A stretch of DNA of 64,000 nucleotides from Azospirillum sp. TSH64 (GTDB lineage: Bacteria > Pseudomonadota > Alphaproteobacteria > Azospirillales > Azospirillaceae), in the NCBI RefSeq assembly GCF_003116035.1, contig NZ_LGQW01000015.1, positions 5,404,779-5,468,778 of the forward strand, written 5' to 3'. Below are positions 1 to 8,177 of the stretch, piece by piece (position 1 is the stretch's first letter; each line of letters begins with the position of its first letter). The notes under the pieces are model-generated. The model saw only the letters and a list, made by a program, of their open reading frames with translations, was not told the DNA's origin and ran no database searches. The translations under genes and the position numbers were made by a program.

Positions 1-458
1 TCGACCACCTGCTCCACCCGCGGCGTGCGCTTGTAGGGCAGCAGGAACAGCAGGTCGATGTCGGAGAAGGGCGCCAGCTCGCCGCGGCCGTAGCCGCCGG
101 TGGCCACCACGTCGAACACCTCGCCCGACGTCGGGTTGGCGGTGGGGAAGATGAAGCGGACGGTGAAGTCGGCCAGCGTGCCGACCACGCGGTCGGCGAG
201 GTAGCAGTTCTCCCGCACGCACTGCTCGCCCGATCCGCCGGCATCGAAGCGCCGCCGCACCTCCGCCCTGCCCTCGGCCAGCGACTTGCGCAGGCAGGCG
301 ATCAGCGCCGGGCGCAGCTTGTCGCCGGTGCCGTGCTCGGCGACCAGATCCTCAAGCTCCCCCGACAGCTTGCGGCGGGAGATGATGGCGCGCTTGTTGG
401 GGATGGCGGGCGCGGGCGACTCTGGCGGGGCCGGCGTCTTGGAGCGGGAGGACAGCAT
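1..458 (-). CDS. glnD: GlnD, bifunctional PII uridylyltransferase/uridylyl-removing enzyme (N-terminal part)
   Basis: GlnD adds UMP to and removes it from PII proteins (GlnB/GlnK) in response to glutamine, so it is the nitrogen sensor of the cell. Only the first 152 codons are here; the rest lies beyond the left edge. The start is ATG at 456-458, and the first 30 residues are Pro/Ala-rich. The nucleotidyltransferase signature GGYGRGELAPFSDIDLLF is present at about residues 120-137, including the glycine pair and the D-x-D metal ligands. It is transcribed away from the rest of the window. glnD and mutS are close neighbours in many alphaproteobacteria, and mutS lies about 5 kb away here. Confidence 0.93.
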   Translation of the reverse strand, partial: MLSSRSKTPAPPESPAPAIPNKRAIISRRKLSGELEDLVAEHGTGDKLRPALIACLRKSLAEGRAEVRRRFDAGGSGEQCVRENCYLADRVVGTLADFTVRFIFPTANPTSGEVFDVVATGGYGRGELAPFSDIDLLFLLPYKRTPRVEQVV

Positions 459-839
459 CGGTCAGGAAAAACCTCGGCGTTCGCGCGGTCCGGACGGGCC
501 GCACCGTTCGCACTATAGCGTTAAAGCCATCAGGTAGCACGATCAGGTAGCGCGTCCAGGATCGAATCCCGGCGCAGGGCGCGGCCCGACCGATCCGCGC
601 GGCGACCGGACCGCAGAAGTTGCGCGCCGACCGCGGCGACGGCCTCACTGCAAGGACGATCATCCATTGGCTGTCGCCTAACGGTGCCTATCGCTTTAGG
701 GGAGGATTTCACTGGACCAATACCCCCTTTTTTAGTAAGAAAATTCGCTGCGCACGAGAAGGTTCCCGCAATTTACGTATCGATTTTCCAGTTCTGACGC
801 TTTTCCTCAACTTTGCGGAGTCATTGGAAGATGAATGGC
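459..839. other. Intergenic region between divergent glnD and lipoprotein gene
   Basis: I see no convincing gene here. Short open frames on both strands lack ribosome binding sites and protein-like composition. The right half (about 690-840) is more AT-rich than its surroundings and probably carries the promoters of the lipoprotein gene, but no clear -35/-10 pair stands out. Confidence 0.5.
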
Positions 840-1505
840 ATGTCTCTGAAATTTTTGCAGAACTCCCTGCTTTCCTTGGCTCTCGTCGTTGGCCTTTCGG
901 CCTGCAATCAGAATCGTGCCAACACCACGCTCGATTCCACCCCGGCCGCGCAAGCGCCGGTGAAAATCAATTTCTCCGCCATCAAGTTAAGGAACACCGT
1001 CAACCCCGAAGAAGTCATCCTGATCGACAACGGCCAGCAAAAATCGATGCAGTACCTCACGCCGCAGTTGCGGACGGCCGTGCGGGCCTTGGGTTTTGGT
1101 GGTGTCGGACAATATGCGGTGCTGAGAGGCGTTCGCGCGACGCTGCGCCTGACCGGCAAGCAGCCGATGTTCGTGATCGCCGTTCCCAGCAATGCCCAGC
1201 CCGAGAGCTACTTCACGCTGGCCAATTTCGCCGTGCGCGACAACGGAACCCGCGAGGTCATCGTCGGCGGCGGCTATATGAGCTACTCGACCGGCGTGAA
1301 CAAGGACCGCGTCGTTCCGACCTCGGTCGAGAAGATGCCGGATCAATCGAAGGCCCCGAAAGGCTCCATCCTCTACGCGGTGGCGGTGAACGCTCCCCTG
1401 AACGAGGGCGAATACGCGATGATCTTCTACAACAGCCAAGTCCGCGCGATCGGTTTCGCTGCCGGCGCCATGGACAGCTACTTCGATTTCGGCGTGGACA
1501 AATAA
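840..1505 (+). CDS. Putative lipoprotein of unknown function
   Basis: The 221-residue product starts with a lipoprotein signal peptide: a short basic head, a hydrophobic run (LLSLALVVGLSAC) and a lipobox LSAC with the acylated Cys at about residue 22. It should therefore be anchored in the outer or inner membrane facing the periplasm. I chose ATG 840 because GGAAG at 826-830 is well spaced from it; ATG 831 would sit directly on the ribosome site, and TTG 813 would extend the head. The mature part is mixed alpha/beta with no motif I recognise. It is a single gene between glnD and other small unknowns. Confidence 0.8.
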   Translation: MSLKFLQNSLLSLALVVGLSACNQNRANTTLDSTPAAQAPVKINFSAIKLRNTVNPEEVILIDNGQQKSMQYLTPQLRTAVRALGFGGVGQYAVLRGVRATLRLTGKQPMFVIAVPSNAQPESYFTLANFAVRDNGTREVIVGGGYMSYSTGVNKDRVVPTSVEKMPDQSKAPKGSILYAVAVNAPLNEGEYAMIFYNSQVRAIGFAAGAMDSYFDFGVDK

Positions 1506-1889
1506 TCCGTTCGCGGCCGGCGAAATCGGGAGTCCTCGCGCCGATTGAAGTGATGGGACGAGGGAATCCAGATCAGGGGCCCGATCAGGGGCCCGATCAG
1601 GGGATTGATCCGGATTTCACTCGATGCCGCCCCTCGGGCTGGCGGTGCGGACTGCCGCCAGTTTCCGGAAAATGCCACCGAAACGCCGACGGGTGCGGCC
1701 CCGGCGTCAGGAGTGTGGGGAAGCGACCGCGTTCCCGACCCTCGGCGCCGGATCGGCGGGCACGAACGCCCGCACTGAAAAAAGCGCCACCGGCGCCGCT
1801 GATGCCGCCGGTTGTGACCGCCGTCACAGCGGCACCGCCATCGCGTCGTCAAACTGGTCCCGTGTGGAGCGTAATGCGGGAGACGGGCC
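1506..1889. other. Gap with short tandem repeat, no gene seen
   Basis: Frames that cross this stretch on either strand are long only because of the high GC content, and their translations are rich in Arg/Pro/Ala as expected for shadow frames. The only structure seen is the 12-bp tandem repeat at 1571-1603. Confidence 0.45.
1571..1603. repeat. Tandem repeat, 12-bp unit, 2.75 copies
   Basis: The unit GATCAGGGGCCC occurs at 1571-1582 and 1583-1594, and its first nine bases again at 1595-1603. GGGGCCC is nearly self-complementary, so the array could fold. It lies about 65 bp after the lipoprotein stop codon and could be part of a transcription end, but there is no T-run. Confidence 0.7.
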
Positions 1890-2237
1890 ATGACCGGCCG
1901 GACGAGCACGGGACGCGCGGCGGAGACGTCGCTGAAGGGACGGCGGGAGCTGGCGGCGCTGAACGACGCGCTGGCGCTGGCCGAACGCGGGCTGGGACGG
2001 CAGACGGTGGCGGCGCTGATGGCGCGGCTGCTGCGGGTGGCGGCGATGTTCCCGCGCTCGGTGGACGACACGCTGATGTGGCAGGTGACCGACCTCGTCA
2101 CCGGCGACGACCTGTCGGACGGGGTGAAGCTGACGCTGATCCGCATGGGATGGGCGTCCATCGTCCAGGCGCAGTACCGGGCACACGGGCTGCGGATGGT
2201 CGACGCCCCGAAGCGCCGGCAGGCCGCCGCGGCGTGA
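1890..2237 (+). CDS. Hypothetical protein, 115 aa
   Basis: An ATG at 1890 is preceded by GGAG about eight bases upstream. The product is an alanine/leucine-rich helical protein with a basic head and no signal peptide or membrane segment. I recognise no domain. A region with LMWQVTDLVTGDD suggests a folded soluble protein rather than a shadow frame. It is on the same strand as the next unknown gene, about 200 bp downstream. Confidence that this is a real gene is moderate, because two other long frames cross the same DNA. Confidence 0.5.
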   Translation: MTGRTSTGRAAETSLKGRRELAALNDALALAERGLGRQTVAALMARLLRVAAMFPRSVDDTLMWQVTDLVTGDDLSDGVKLTLIRMGWASIVQAQYRAHGLRMVDAPKRRQAAAA

Positions 2238-2434
2238 GGTGAAGGGTCCGCGCAGGCCGGAGCCGGCAGGAACTGGCCGGCAAACCTTGCCCGGCGGCAG
2301 GCTCCGCCACCCTGGCGGGCGCCTCAAGCCCCTGGAACGGAAAGACTTCCCGTTCGGCGTTGAAATTGCATCGCGCACCGCACTGCCGGCAGGTGCTGTC
2401 CGGCGGCGGCGCAACCGACAGCGGGACCACCGCG

Positions 2435-2758
2435 ATGCAAGTCAACGGCTACAGCGGCTATTCGAACTCCCTCTACACCCAGTCGCAGACGGCGGCCGAG
2501 CGCAAGGGCTGGGGCAGCAGTGCCGGGCCCACCACCGACACCGACGCGGTCAACGCCTTCCTGAAGGAATCGAAGAAGACCCCGGCCGAGCGGATCCGCG
2601 ACGACTGGCTCGCCCGGCACAAGATGACCGAGGACGACCTCAAATCGATGCCGTCGGAGAAGCGGGAGGCGGTCGAGAAGGAAATCGCCGAGGAGCTGAA
2701 GCGGAAGCTGACCGGGCAGGATGCCAAGCGCGGCGCCGTGATGAACCTGACCGCCTGA
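2435..2758 (+). CDS. Hypothetical protein, 107 aa
   Basis: The likely start is ATG 2435, giving a head that begins MQVNGYSGYSNSLY, rich in Tyr/Ser/Gly. Residues 35-100 are strongly charged and helical (KESKKTPAERIRDDWLARHK, then an EKREAVEKEIAEEL stretch), and the end is short and neutral. An in-frame ATG at 2360 would add 25 residues of poor composition. There is no signal peptide or membrane segment. I do not recognise the family; the composition suggests a small cytoplasmic helical protein. Confidence 0.65.
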   Translation: MQVNGYSGYSNSLYTQSQTAAERKGWGSSAGPTTDTDAVNAFLKESKKTPAERIRDDWLARHKMTEDDLKSMPSEKREAVEKEIAEELKRKLTGQDAKRGAVMNLTA

Positions 2759-2811
2759 CGCCGCCTGCCTGACGCAGCCTCCTTATCCCCTGCCCGACCC
2801 TGCCGTTTCCG

Positions 2812-3330
2812 TCACGCGTCGCGGACGCTCACATGCACGTTGCCGCCGCCCTCGCGATCCAGCAGGGCGGAGGCCTGGGCCTCGCGCTCCGCCGTCTCCA
2901 CCCGCACCCACAGGATGATGCCGCCGGCCTCCAGCGCGCGGGAGAACTCGTCGGGCTTGGGATGGCTGGTCAGCTCGTCCAGATAATCCTTGATCGCCAC
3001 GCCGCCGACGCCGGCCGCGACCAGCGCCGCCAGCGCCGCCTCGATGGGGCCGCCGACGATGGCGATCAGGCCGGCGGTGGTCAGGGGGAAGGCGTATTTC
3101 AGCTCGCCCACCAGACCGGTCAGCGCCTCGTCGCGCGGCCGGTATTTCGGATCGGCGGCCTCCAGCGAGGTGTGGCTGGCCAGCACCGACAGGTCGGCGC
3201 GGTCGAAATCCGCCGCCAGCAGGGCCTCCACCGCGCGGTCGAACGCGGCGCGGGTGGCGAAGAGGGCAACGACCTCCCGCACCTCGGAAGAGGTGGCGGC
3301 GGGCACGGTCTGCCCGGTCGATTGCGTCAT
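2812..3330 (-). CDS. Hypothetical protein with central hydrophobic hairpin, 172 aa
   Basis: The start is ATG 3328-3330, with GGGAGA upstream on the minus strand. Residues 15-50 (EVVALFATRAAFDRAVEALL...ADLSVLAS) resemble the fold of small stress proteins that begin with a ferredoxin-like unit. A central Ala/Gly-rich hydrophobic pair of segments follows (TTAGLIAIVGGPIEAALAAL, then AAGVGGVAIKDYL), as in glycine-zipper membrane hairpins. The C-terminus again looks like a small alpha/beta unit (GGIILWVRVE). The role is unknown; a stress-related membrane-associated protein is an inference from architecture only. Confidence 0.7.
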   Translation of the reverse strand: MTQSTGQTVPAATSSEVREVVALFATRAAFDRAVEALLAADFDRADLSVLASHTSLEAADPKYRPRDEALTGLVGELKYAFPLTTAGLIAIVGGPIEAALAALVAAGVGGVAIKDYLDELTSHPKPDEFSRALEAGGIILWVRVETAEREAQASALLDREGGGNVHVSVRDA

Positions 3331-3513
3331 GATGGCCGTCTCCCTATTTTTGTGGTCGGAGGTTGGTCCGATCATTTCAGGACCGTCGCCGTGGTTTCGC
3401 GAGGCCCCACCCAATTTAGCGACCGACAGCGAGCAGCCGTCAACCGCAACGGGGACGCACCCGGAATCGCAGCCGCCCGACCACATGCAGGGGTCGTAAC
3501 ATAGGCCGGACAG

Positions 3514-4065
3514 TCAGCCGCCGAGCAGATGCTTGGCAACATAAGCCCGGGTGTCGGCGTCGACCTTCTGACTGTGCGACACCTCCTGAAGATATTTCAC
3601 TGCCGCCGGGTCGCGGCCACGCCGAAGCCACAGGTCATTCCAGTGATCAGGGGCAAAGACGATGGTTTGGAAAAGGTCGGAACTGATCCGACCGGCGCGG
3701 CAAAGTTCGAGAAGGCGCCATGCAAGCCCCAGGAAACCCGCGTCGTCCAGCCCTTGCATGGCATAGCCGGCAATTTCCTTTTGAAGATCGCTGACAAAGG
3801 GATCCTCCAACAGGGCCAGTGTTTCGGCCAGATAGAGCCTGGGTTGCGCATGGATCGTTCGAAACTCCTCATACCGGGCTAACTCATCGGGAGAGGTAAG
3901 ATCGACGATTCTGACTTCGATGCCTCGTATGGTAGTCCGAAGTTCTTTCATAGTTCTCTCGCTGGTGACGGTCGGCATGGCCGCAGGTTCGAGACGCGAT
4001 TGGAAGTGAAACAGAAAGACCAACGTCAGACCCGCTGCGGAAATCGCCACCGCGACCGTCCACAT
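3514..4065 (-). CDS. Putative immunity protein with N-terminal membrane anchor, 183 aa
   Basis: This is the third gene of a minus-strand unit and starts 22 bases after the stop codon of the amidase-like gene. I chose ATG 4063-4065 because GGGAGG lies upstream at good spacing; ATG 4101 would overlap the previous gene. Residues 3-22 form a membrane segment or uncleaved signal (VAVAISAAGLTLVFLFHFQ), so the rest should lie in the periplasm. The remainder is helical and acidic, with no catalytic motif. A periplasm-facing small protein directly behind a peptidoglycan-hydrolase-like gene is what is expected of an immunity protein. This function is inferred from context, not recognised from sequence. 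Confidence 0.6.
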   Translation of the reverse strand: MWTVAVAISAAGLTLVFLFHFQSRLEPAAMPTVTSERTMKELRTTIRGIEVRIVDLTSPDELARYEEFRTIHAQPRLYLAETLALLEDPFVSDLQKEIAGYAMQGLDDAGFLGLAWRLLELCRAGRISSDLFQTIVFAPDHWNDLWLRRGRDPAAVKYLQEVSHSQKVDADTRAYVAKHLLGG

Positions 4066-4087
4066 TCGAATCCGCCTCCCGACGGCC

Positions 4088-4678
4088 CTATTGGCCAACA
4101 TAGCGCCTGAATACGACGGTCCCCTTCTGGTCGTCGCGGAAGCCCCAGTCATTTTCCACCACCGACTTATCGGTCGCGCTGATCGTTTTCCCATCGCCGG
4201 AGACTATCCCGACATGCCCGCTCGCGCCGCCCGCATTCGAGGGGATTGCCGCGACATCGCCCGGTTGAGGATCTGTGACAACCACCCATCCCTGAATGGT
4301 ATGCGACGGGTCTCCCCATTGACCTGCAAGCGGTGGATAGCTGACATATCCGAAGTTGCTTATGCTCCAGCGTGTTTCAAGCGGCACTTTTGCGCCAGCC
4401 TGGGTCAACGCATCATACACGAATAAATTGCATTTCCATTTTCCAGCCCCGCCATAAGGGGGCTTTTCCTTCATCTTCGCCCAGTCGGTGCTATCGACTT
4501 TTTCTTTCGCTGTTTCGACAATTTTCTGTTGCTGAGTTTGGGCACTCACGCAAGAAAGGATAGGTGGGTTATAAATCGGAGGTAAATAAATTTGTGAGTT
4601 AGAATATTTGAGAGACTCTTCTATGCATTTCCTCAGCTTTTCCTCACGCTCTGCATCTCCATTGTTCTCAGTTGGCAT
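4088..4678 (-). CDS. Putative cell-wall amidase/peptidase toxin (NlpC/P60- or CHAP-like)
   Basis: The start is ATG 4676-4678, which has a G-rich ribosome site (AGGGGGG) five bases upstream and overlaps the stop of the upstream gene by 11 bases. The 196-residue product has no signal peptide. It shows the Cys/His arrangement of the papain-like cell-wall hydrolase fold: KWKCNLFVYDAL with candidate nucleophile Cys83, PQPGDVAA before a beta strand, and GASGHVGIVSG with candidate base His155. Aromatic residues (W131, W178) suit a substrate groove. Lack of an export signal, a charged 80-residue head and the adjacent membrane-anchored protein suggest a secreted antibacterial effector, for example of a type VI system. 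An endogenous wall enzyme is less likely. The enzyme fold is fairly safe; the secretion route is inferred. Confidence 0.65.
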   Translation of the reverse strand: MPTENNGDAEREEKLRKCIEESLKYSNSQIYLPPIYNPPILSCVSAQTQQQKIVETAKEKVDSTDWAKMKEKPPYGGAGKWKCNLFVYDALTQAGAKVPLETRWSISNFGYVSYPPLAGQWGDPSHTIQGWVVVTDPQPGDVAAIPSNAGGASGHVGIVSGDGKTISATDKSVVENDWGFRDDQKGTVVFRRYVGQ

Positions 4679-5063
4679 GTATTCCCCCCTGTATACCTTT
4701 GACTTTGACATTGGACGGGGGCGGTCGGAAACGCAGCAGAGCTGCGTCGAAAATACGCTCCATTTTCATCGGCAGTGGGTCGCGCAAAATGGAACGCAAC
4801 CAATCCATTTCCGGCGCTGCAGCGAAATCTTCTCCAAACTCAAATATAAATGATAAAAAAAGAAACAAATCTCTCTCAGATCTCAGATCAAATGGCGCAG
4901 ATTTTTCGATTACCCTGTCTACAATAATGCAATATTCATGATAAGAAATTCCAGATAATTTCTCTTTATTTGAGTTAGATAAGTAGTTAAATGTTCTCGT
5001 TCGGAAATTTTCTAGAGAACTTTTGTAAAATTCTTCTATTTGATTGAAAGTTATAGAAATCAT
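4668..5063 (-). CDS. Small helical protein upstream of putative effector, possible secretion adaptor
   Basis: The gene has 131 codons, starts at ATG 5061-5063 and overlaps the amidase-like gene by 11 bases, so the two are probably translated together. The DNA is clearly AT-richer than the rest of the window. The pattern ERDLFLFLSFIFEFGEDF...P.MDWLRSILRDP reminds me of small helical proteins found beside VgrG, PAAR and effector genes of type VI secretion systems. I recall this from memory and cannot verify it here. It has no signal peptide or membrane segment. Possible roles are effector chaperone or adaptor; it could also be a second immunity protein. Confidence 0.6.
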   Translation of the reverse strand: MISITFNQIEEFYKSSLENFRTRTFNYLSNSNKEKLSGISYHEYCIIVDRVIEKSAPFDLRSERDLFLFLSFIFEFGEDFAAAPEMDWLRSILRDPLPMKMERIFDAALLRFRPPPSNVKVKGIQGGIHAN

Positions 5064-5369
5064 TTTTCTTCACTAGGTTGTTTTGTTAAGTTTAAAAAAT
5101 CCAAAAAATAGCAATCTTTCGAATGGGTGTACGCTTGGAGAGAGTGTAAAAATAAAAATAAGCGATATTGGTGTTCTTTGCAACAGGTTCGCAGAGCCAC
5201 TCATGAACCTCTGCATGCCCGTATTCCGTCCTTCAATGTCATCAGGCGAATTGCAGCGGCTACAGGCAGCATTTCAAATAGTTTTTTTCTCGCCCTCTAT
5301 CCCTCGGCTGCATATCCCGTGATAGGGTGCGCATCCGAAACAACACCCATCCAAGGCTCCGTGGTTCCC
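5064..5369. other. AT-rich intergenic region before mutS
   Basis: No gene is evident. The left part is strongly AT-rich (runs such as TTAAGTTTAAAAAATCC near 5090), continuous with the island gene next to it; GC content rises towards 5300. It must hold the divergent promoters of the putative effector unit and of mutS. The reading frame of mutS stays open back to 5127, but that head has unlikely composition. Confidence 0.45.
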
Positions 5370-8051
5370 GTGTCCGACATCGCAGAAATCGTCATCCCGC
5401 CCGACGCCACCCCGATGATGGCGCAGTATCTGGAGATCAAGCAGGCGCATCCCGATTGCCTGCTGTTCTACCGGATGGGCGACTTCTACGAGATGTTCTT
5501 CGGGGATGCGGTCAATGCCGCGGCGGCGCTGGACATCGCATTGACCAAGCGCGGCCAGCATCTGGGCGAAGACATCCCGATGTGCGGCGTGCCGGTGCAT
5601 TCCCACGAGAATTACCTGCAGCGCCTGATCCGCCAGGGCTTCCGCGTCGCCATCTGCGAGCAGATGGAAGACCCAGCCGAGGCGAAGAAGCGCGGGGGCA
5701 AATCGGTGGTGAAGCGCGGCGTCATCCGCATCGTCACCCCCGGCACCCTGACCGAGGACAGCCTGCTCGACGCCCGCTCCTCCAATTGGCTGGCGGCGGT
5801 GGCGGAGACGGCCGGCGGGCTGGGGCTGGCCTGGCTGGAGATGTCGACCGGCGAGCTGGTGGTGCAGCCGGTGGAGCGCACCGGACTTGGTGCGGCGCTG
5901 GGGCGTCTCGACCCGCAGGAGGTGCTGGTCTCGGAAAAGCTGAGCCAGACGCCGGAGCTGTTCGAGCTGTGGGGCGAATGGAAGTCGCGACTGACCATCC
6001 AGCCCACCCCGCGTTTCGACAGTGAGAACGGCAGGCAGCGGCTGCTGAGCCAGTATGGCGTCGGCACGCTCGACGCCTTCGGCACCTTCACGCGGGCGGA
6101 GGTCGCGGCGGCCGGTGCGCTGGTCGGCTATGTCGAGTTGACGCAGAAGGGGCGCGTGCCCCGGCTGTCGCCGCCGCGCCGGCTGGGGCCGGGTGCGGTG
6201 ATGGAGATCGACGCTTCCACCGCGCGCAACCTGGAACTGACGCGGACGTTGAGCGGGGAGCGGCGCGGCAGCCTGCTCGCCACCATCGACCGCACGGTGA
6301 CCGGAGCCGGGGCGCGGCTGCTCTGCGCCCACCTGACCTCGCCGCTGACCGATCCGGCCGCAATCGGCCGCCGGCTCGACATGGTGGAATTCGCGCTTAC
6401 GGGCGAGCGGCTGCGCGGCGAGCTGCGCGGCGCCTTGCGGAGCTGCCCCGATCTGGAGCGCGCTCTGTCGCGGCTGACGCTGGGCCGGGGGGGCCCGCGC
6501 GATCTGGCGGCGATCCGCGACGGGCTGCGGCAGGCCGGGCTGATCAGGGAACTGCTGGCAGGATCCATGCCGCTGCCGGACGGGCTGGCGGCGCTGGACA
6601 AGCGGCTGGGCGCGCATTCGGAACTGGTCGACCAGCTGACCCAGGCGCTGGCGCCGGAGCTGCCGCTGCTGGCGCGCGACGGCGGCTTCATCGCCCGCAA
6701 CTACAGCTATGCGCTGGACGAGCTGGTGACGCTGCGCGACGAGAGCCGGCGGCTGATCGCCGGATTGCAGGCGAAATATGCGGATATCGCCGGGGTGCCG
6801 TCGCTGAAGGTCAAGCACAACAACGTGCTGGGCTATCACATCGAGGTCACCGCTGCCCATGCCGACAAGCTGATGTCGGATAAGGGGCGCGAAGTGTTCA
6901 TGCACCGCCAGACCATGGCGAACGCCGTGCGCTTCGGCACGGTGGAGCTGTCGGATCTGGAGCGCCGCATTTCGGAGGCCGCCGACAGGGCGCTGGCGGT
7001 GGAGCTGGAGCTGTTCGCCGGGCTGGTCGAGGTGGTCGCCGGCAAGGCCGACGCCATCGCGCAAGCCGCCCATGCGCTGGCGGCGCTGGACGTCGCCACC
7101 TCGCTGGCCGAACTGGCGGAGGAGCGGCGCTACAGCCGGCCGCTGGTCGACGACAGCCTCGCCTTCTCGATCAAGGGCGGGCGGCATCCGGTGGTGGAGG
7201 CGGTGCTGGACGCCGCCCATGGCGGGCCGTTCGTGGCGAACGATTGCGACCTGGCGCCGGACAACCGGCTGTGGCTGCTGACCGGTCCGAACATGGCCGG
7301 TAAATCGACCTTCCTGCGGCAGAACGCGCTGATCGCGATCCTGGCGCAGATGGGCGGCTTCGTGCCGGCGGAACAGGCCCATATCGGGGTGGTCGACCGG
7401 CTCTACAGCCGCGTCGGCGCCGCCGACGATCTGGCGCGCGGGCGCTCCACCTTCATGGTGGAGATGGTGGAAACGGCGGCGATCCTGAACCAGTCGGGCA
7501 CGCGGGCGCTGGTGATCCTCGACGAGATCGGGCGCGGGACGGCGACCTTCGACGGGCTGTCGATCGCCTGGGCCTGTGTGGAGCATCTGCACGACGTGAA
7601 TCGCTGCCGGGCGCTGTTCGCGACGCACTATCACGAGCTGACGATGCTGGCGTCGAAGCTGCCGGCGCTGTCCTGCCACACCATGCGCATCAAGGAATGG
7701 CAGGGCGACGTGGTGTTCCTGCACGAGGTGACGGCGGGGGCGGCGGACCGCAGCTATGGCATCCACGTCGCCAAGCTGGCCGGGCTGCCGCCGGCGGTGG
7801 TCGGGCGGGCCGACGAGGTGCTGAAGCTGCTGGAATCGGGCGACCAGAACGCGACGATCCACCGGCTGGCCGAGGATCTGCCGCTGTTCAGCGCGGCGCT
7901 GAAACGGCCGGCGAAGGTGGTGGCGGAGGTCGAGACGGCACCGGCCGGGCCGTCGGCGGTCGAGGTGGCGCTGGCGGGGATCGATCCGGACAGCTTGACG
8001 CCGAAGCAGGCACTGGAGGAGCTGTATCGGCTGCGCGGGATGGTAAGGTAA
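5370..8051 (+). CDS. mutS: MutS, DNA mismatch repair ATPase
   Basis: MutS recognises mismatched bases and starts methyl-independent or MutL-dependent repair. The protein has about 893 residues, close to family length. The mismatch-binding domain is at the start, with FYRMGDFYEMF (the Phe-x-Glu wedge) within the first 45 residues. The connector, lever and clamp domains follow. The C-terminal ATPase has Walker A GPNMAGKST, Walker B LVILDEIGRGT and the ATHYHEL motif. The start is uncertain: GTG 5370 fits the usual short head, GTG 5361 has AAGG four bases upstream, and ATG 5415 would cut into the conserved MMAQYLEIK segment. Confidence 0.95.
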   Translation: MSDIAEIVIPPDATPMMAQYLEIKQAHPDCLLFYRMGDFYEMFFGDAVNAAAALDIALTKRGQHLGEDIPMCGVPVHSHENYLQRLIRQGFRVAICEQMEDPAEAKKRGGKSVVKRGVIRIVTPGTLTEDSLLDARSSNWLAAVAETAGGLGLAWLEMSTGELVVQPVERTGLGAALGRLDPQEVLVSEKLSQTPELFELWGEWKSRLTIQPTPRFDSENGRQRLLSQYGVGTLDAFGTFTRAEVAAAGALVGYVELTQKGRVPRLSPPRRLGPGAVMEIDASTARNLELTRTLSGERRGSLLATIDRTVTGAGARLLCAHLTSPLTDPAAIGRRLDMVEFALTGERLRGELRGALRSCPDLERALSRLTLGRGGPRDLAAIRDGLRQAGLIRELLAGSMPLPDGLAALDKRLGAHSELVDQLTQALAPELPLLARDGGFIARNYSYALDELVTLRDESRRLIAGLQAKYADIAGVPSLKVKHNNVLGYHIEVTAAHADKLMSDKGREVFMHRQTMANAVRFGTVELSDLERRISEAADRALAVELELFAGLVEVVAGKADAIAQAAHALAALDVATSLAELAEERRYSRPLVDDSLAFSIKGGRHPVVEAVLDAAHGGPFVANDCDLAPDNRLWLLTGPNMAGKSTFLRQNALIAILAQMGGFVPAEQAHIGVVDRLYSRVGAADDLARGRSTFMVEMVETAAILNQSGTRALVILDEIGRGTATFDGLSIAWACVEHLHDVNRCRALFATHYHELTMLASKLPALSCHTMRIKEWQGDVVFLHEVTAGAADRSYGIHVAKLAGLPPAVVGRADEVLKLLESGDQNATIHRLAEDLPLFSAALKRPAKVVAEVETAPAGPSAVEVALAGIDPDSLTPKQALEELYRLRGMVR

Positions 8052-8053
8052 AT

Positions 8054-8165
8054 CCCTTCTCCCCCCTGGGGAGAAGGTTAGGATGAGGGGGTTCGGCGCA
8101 GCCGAAGACATCCGGCAGGTGCATCCCCCTCACCCCGACCCTCTCCCCGGGGGGGGAGAGGGGGA
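8054..8165. repeat. Inverted GC-rich repeat pair between convergent genes
   Basis: Two imperfect copies of one sequence face each other: a left arm around 8054-8091 (CCCTTCTCCCCCC, then TGGGGAGAAGG) and a right arm around 8124-8164 (CCCTCTCCCCGG, then GGGGAGAGGG). Each arm can itself fold into a hairpin. Such CTCTCCCC/GGGGAGAGG elements are common interspersed repeats in proteobacterial genomes and often end transcription. Here the pair sits exactly between the mutS and SDR stop codons, so a bidirectional terminator is likely. Confidence 0.75.
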
Positions 8166-8177
8166 TTTAGGCAGTCG

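Noticed and set aside
620..2242. 540-codon plus-strand frame across the lipoprotein gene
   Set aside because: It covers the lipoprotein gene in another frame, has no ribosome site, and its product is Arg/Gly-rich with no domain.
5274..8111. Long minus-strand frame opposite mutS
   Set aside because: Composition is typical of an antisense shadow (Arg/Gln/His-rich), and the mutS motifs prove the plus-strand frame.
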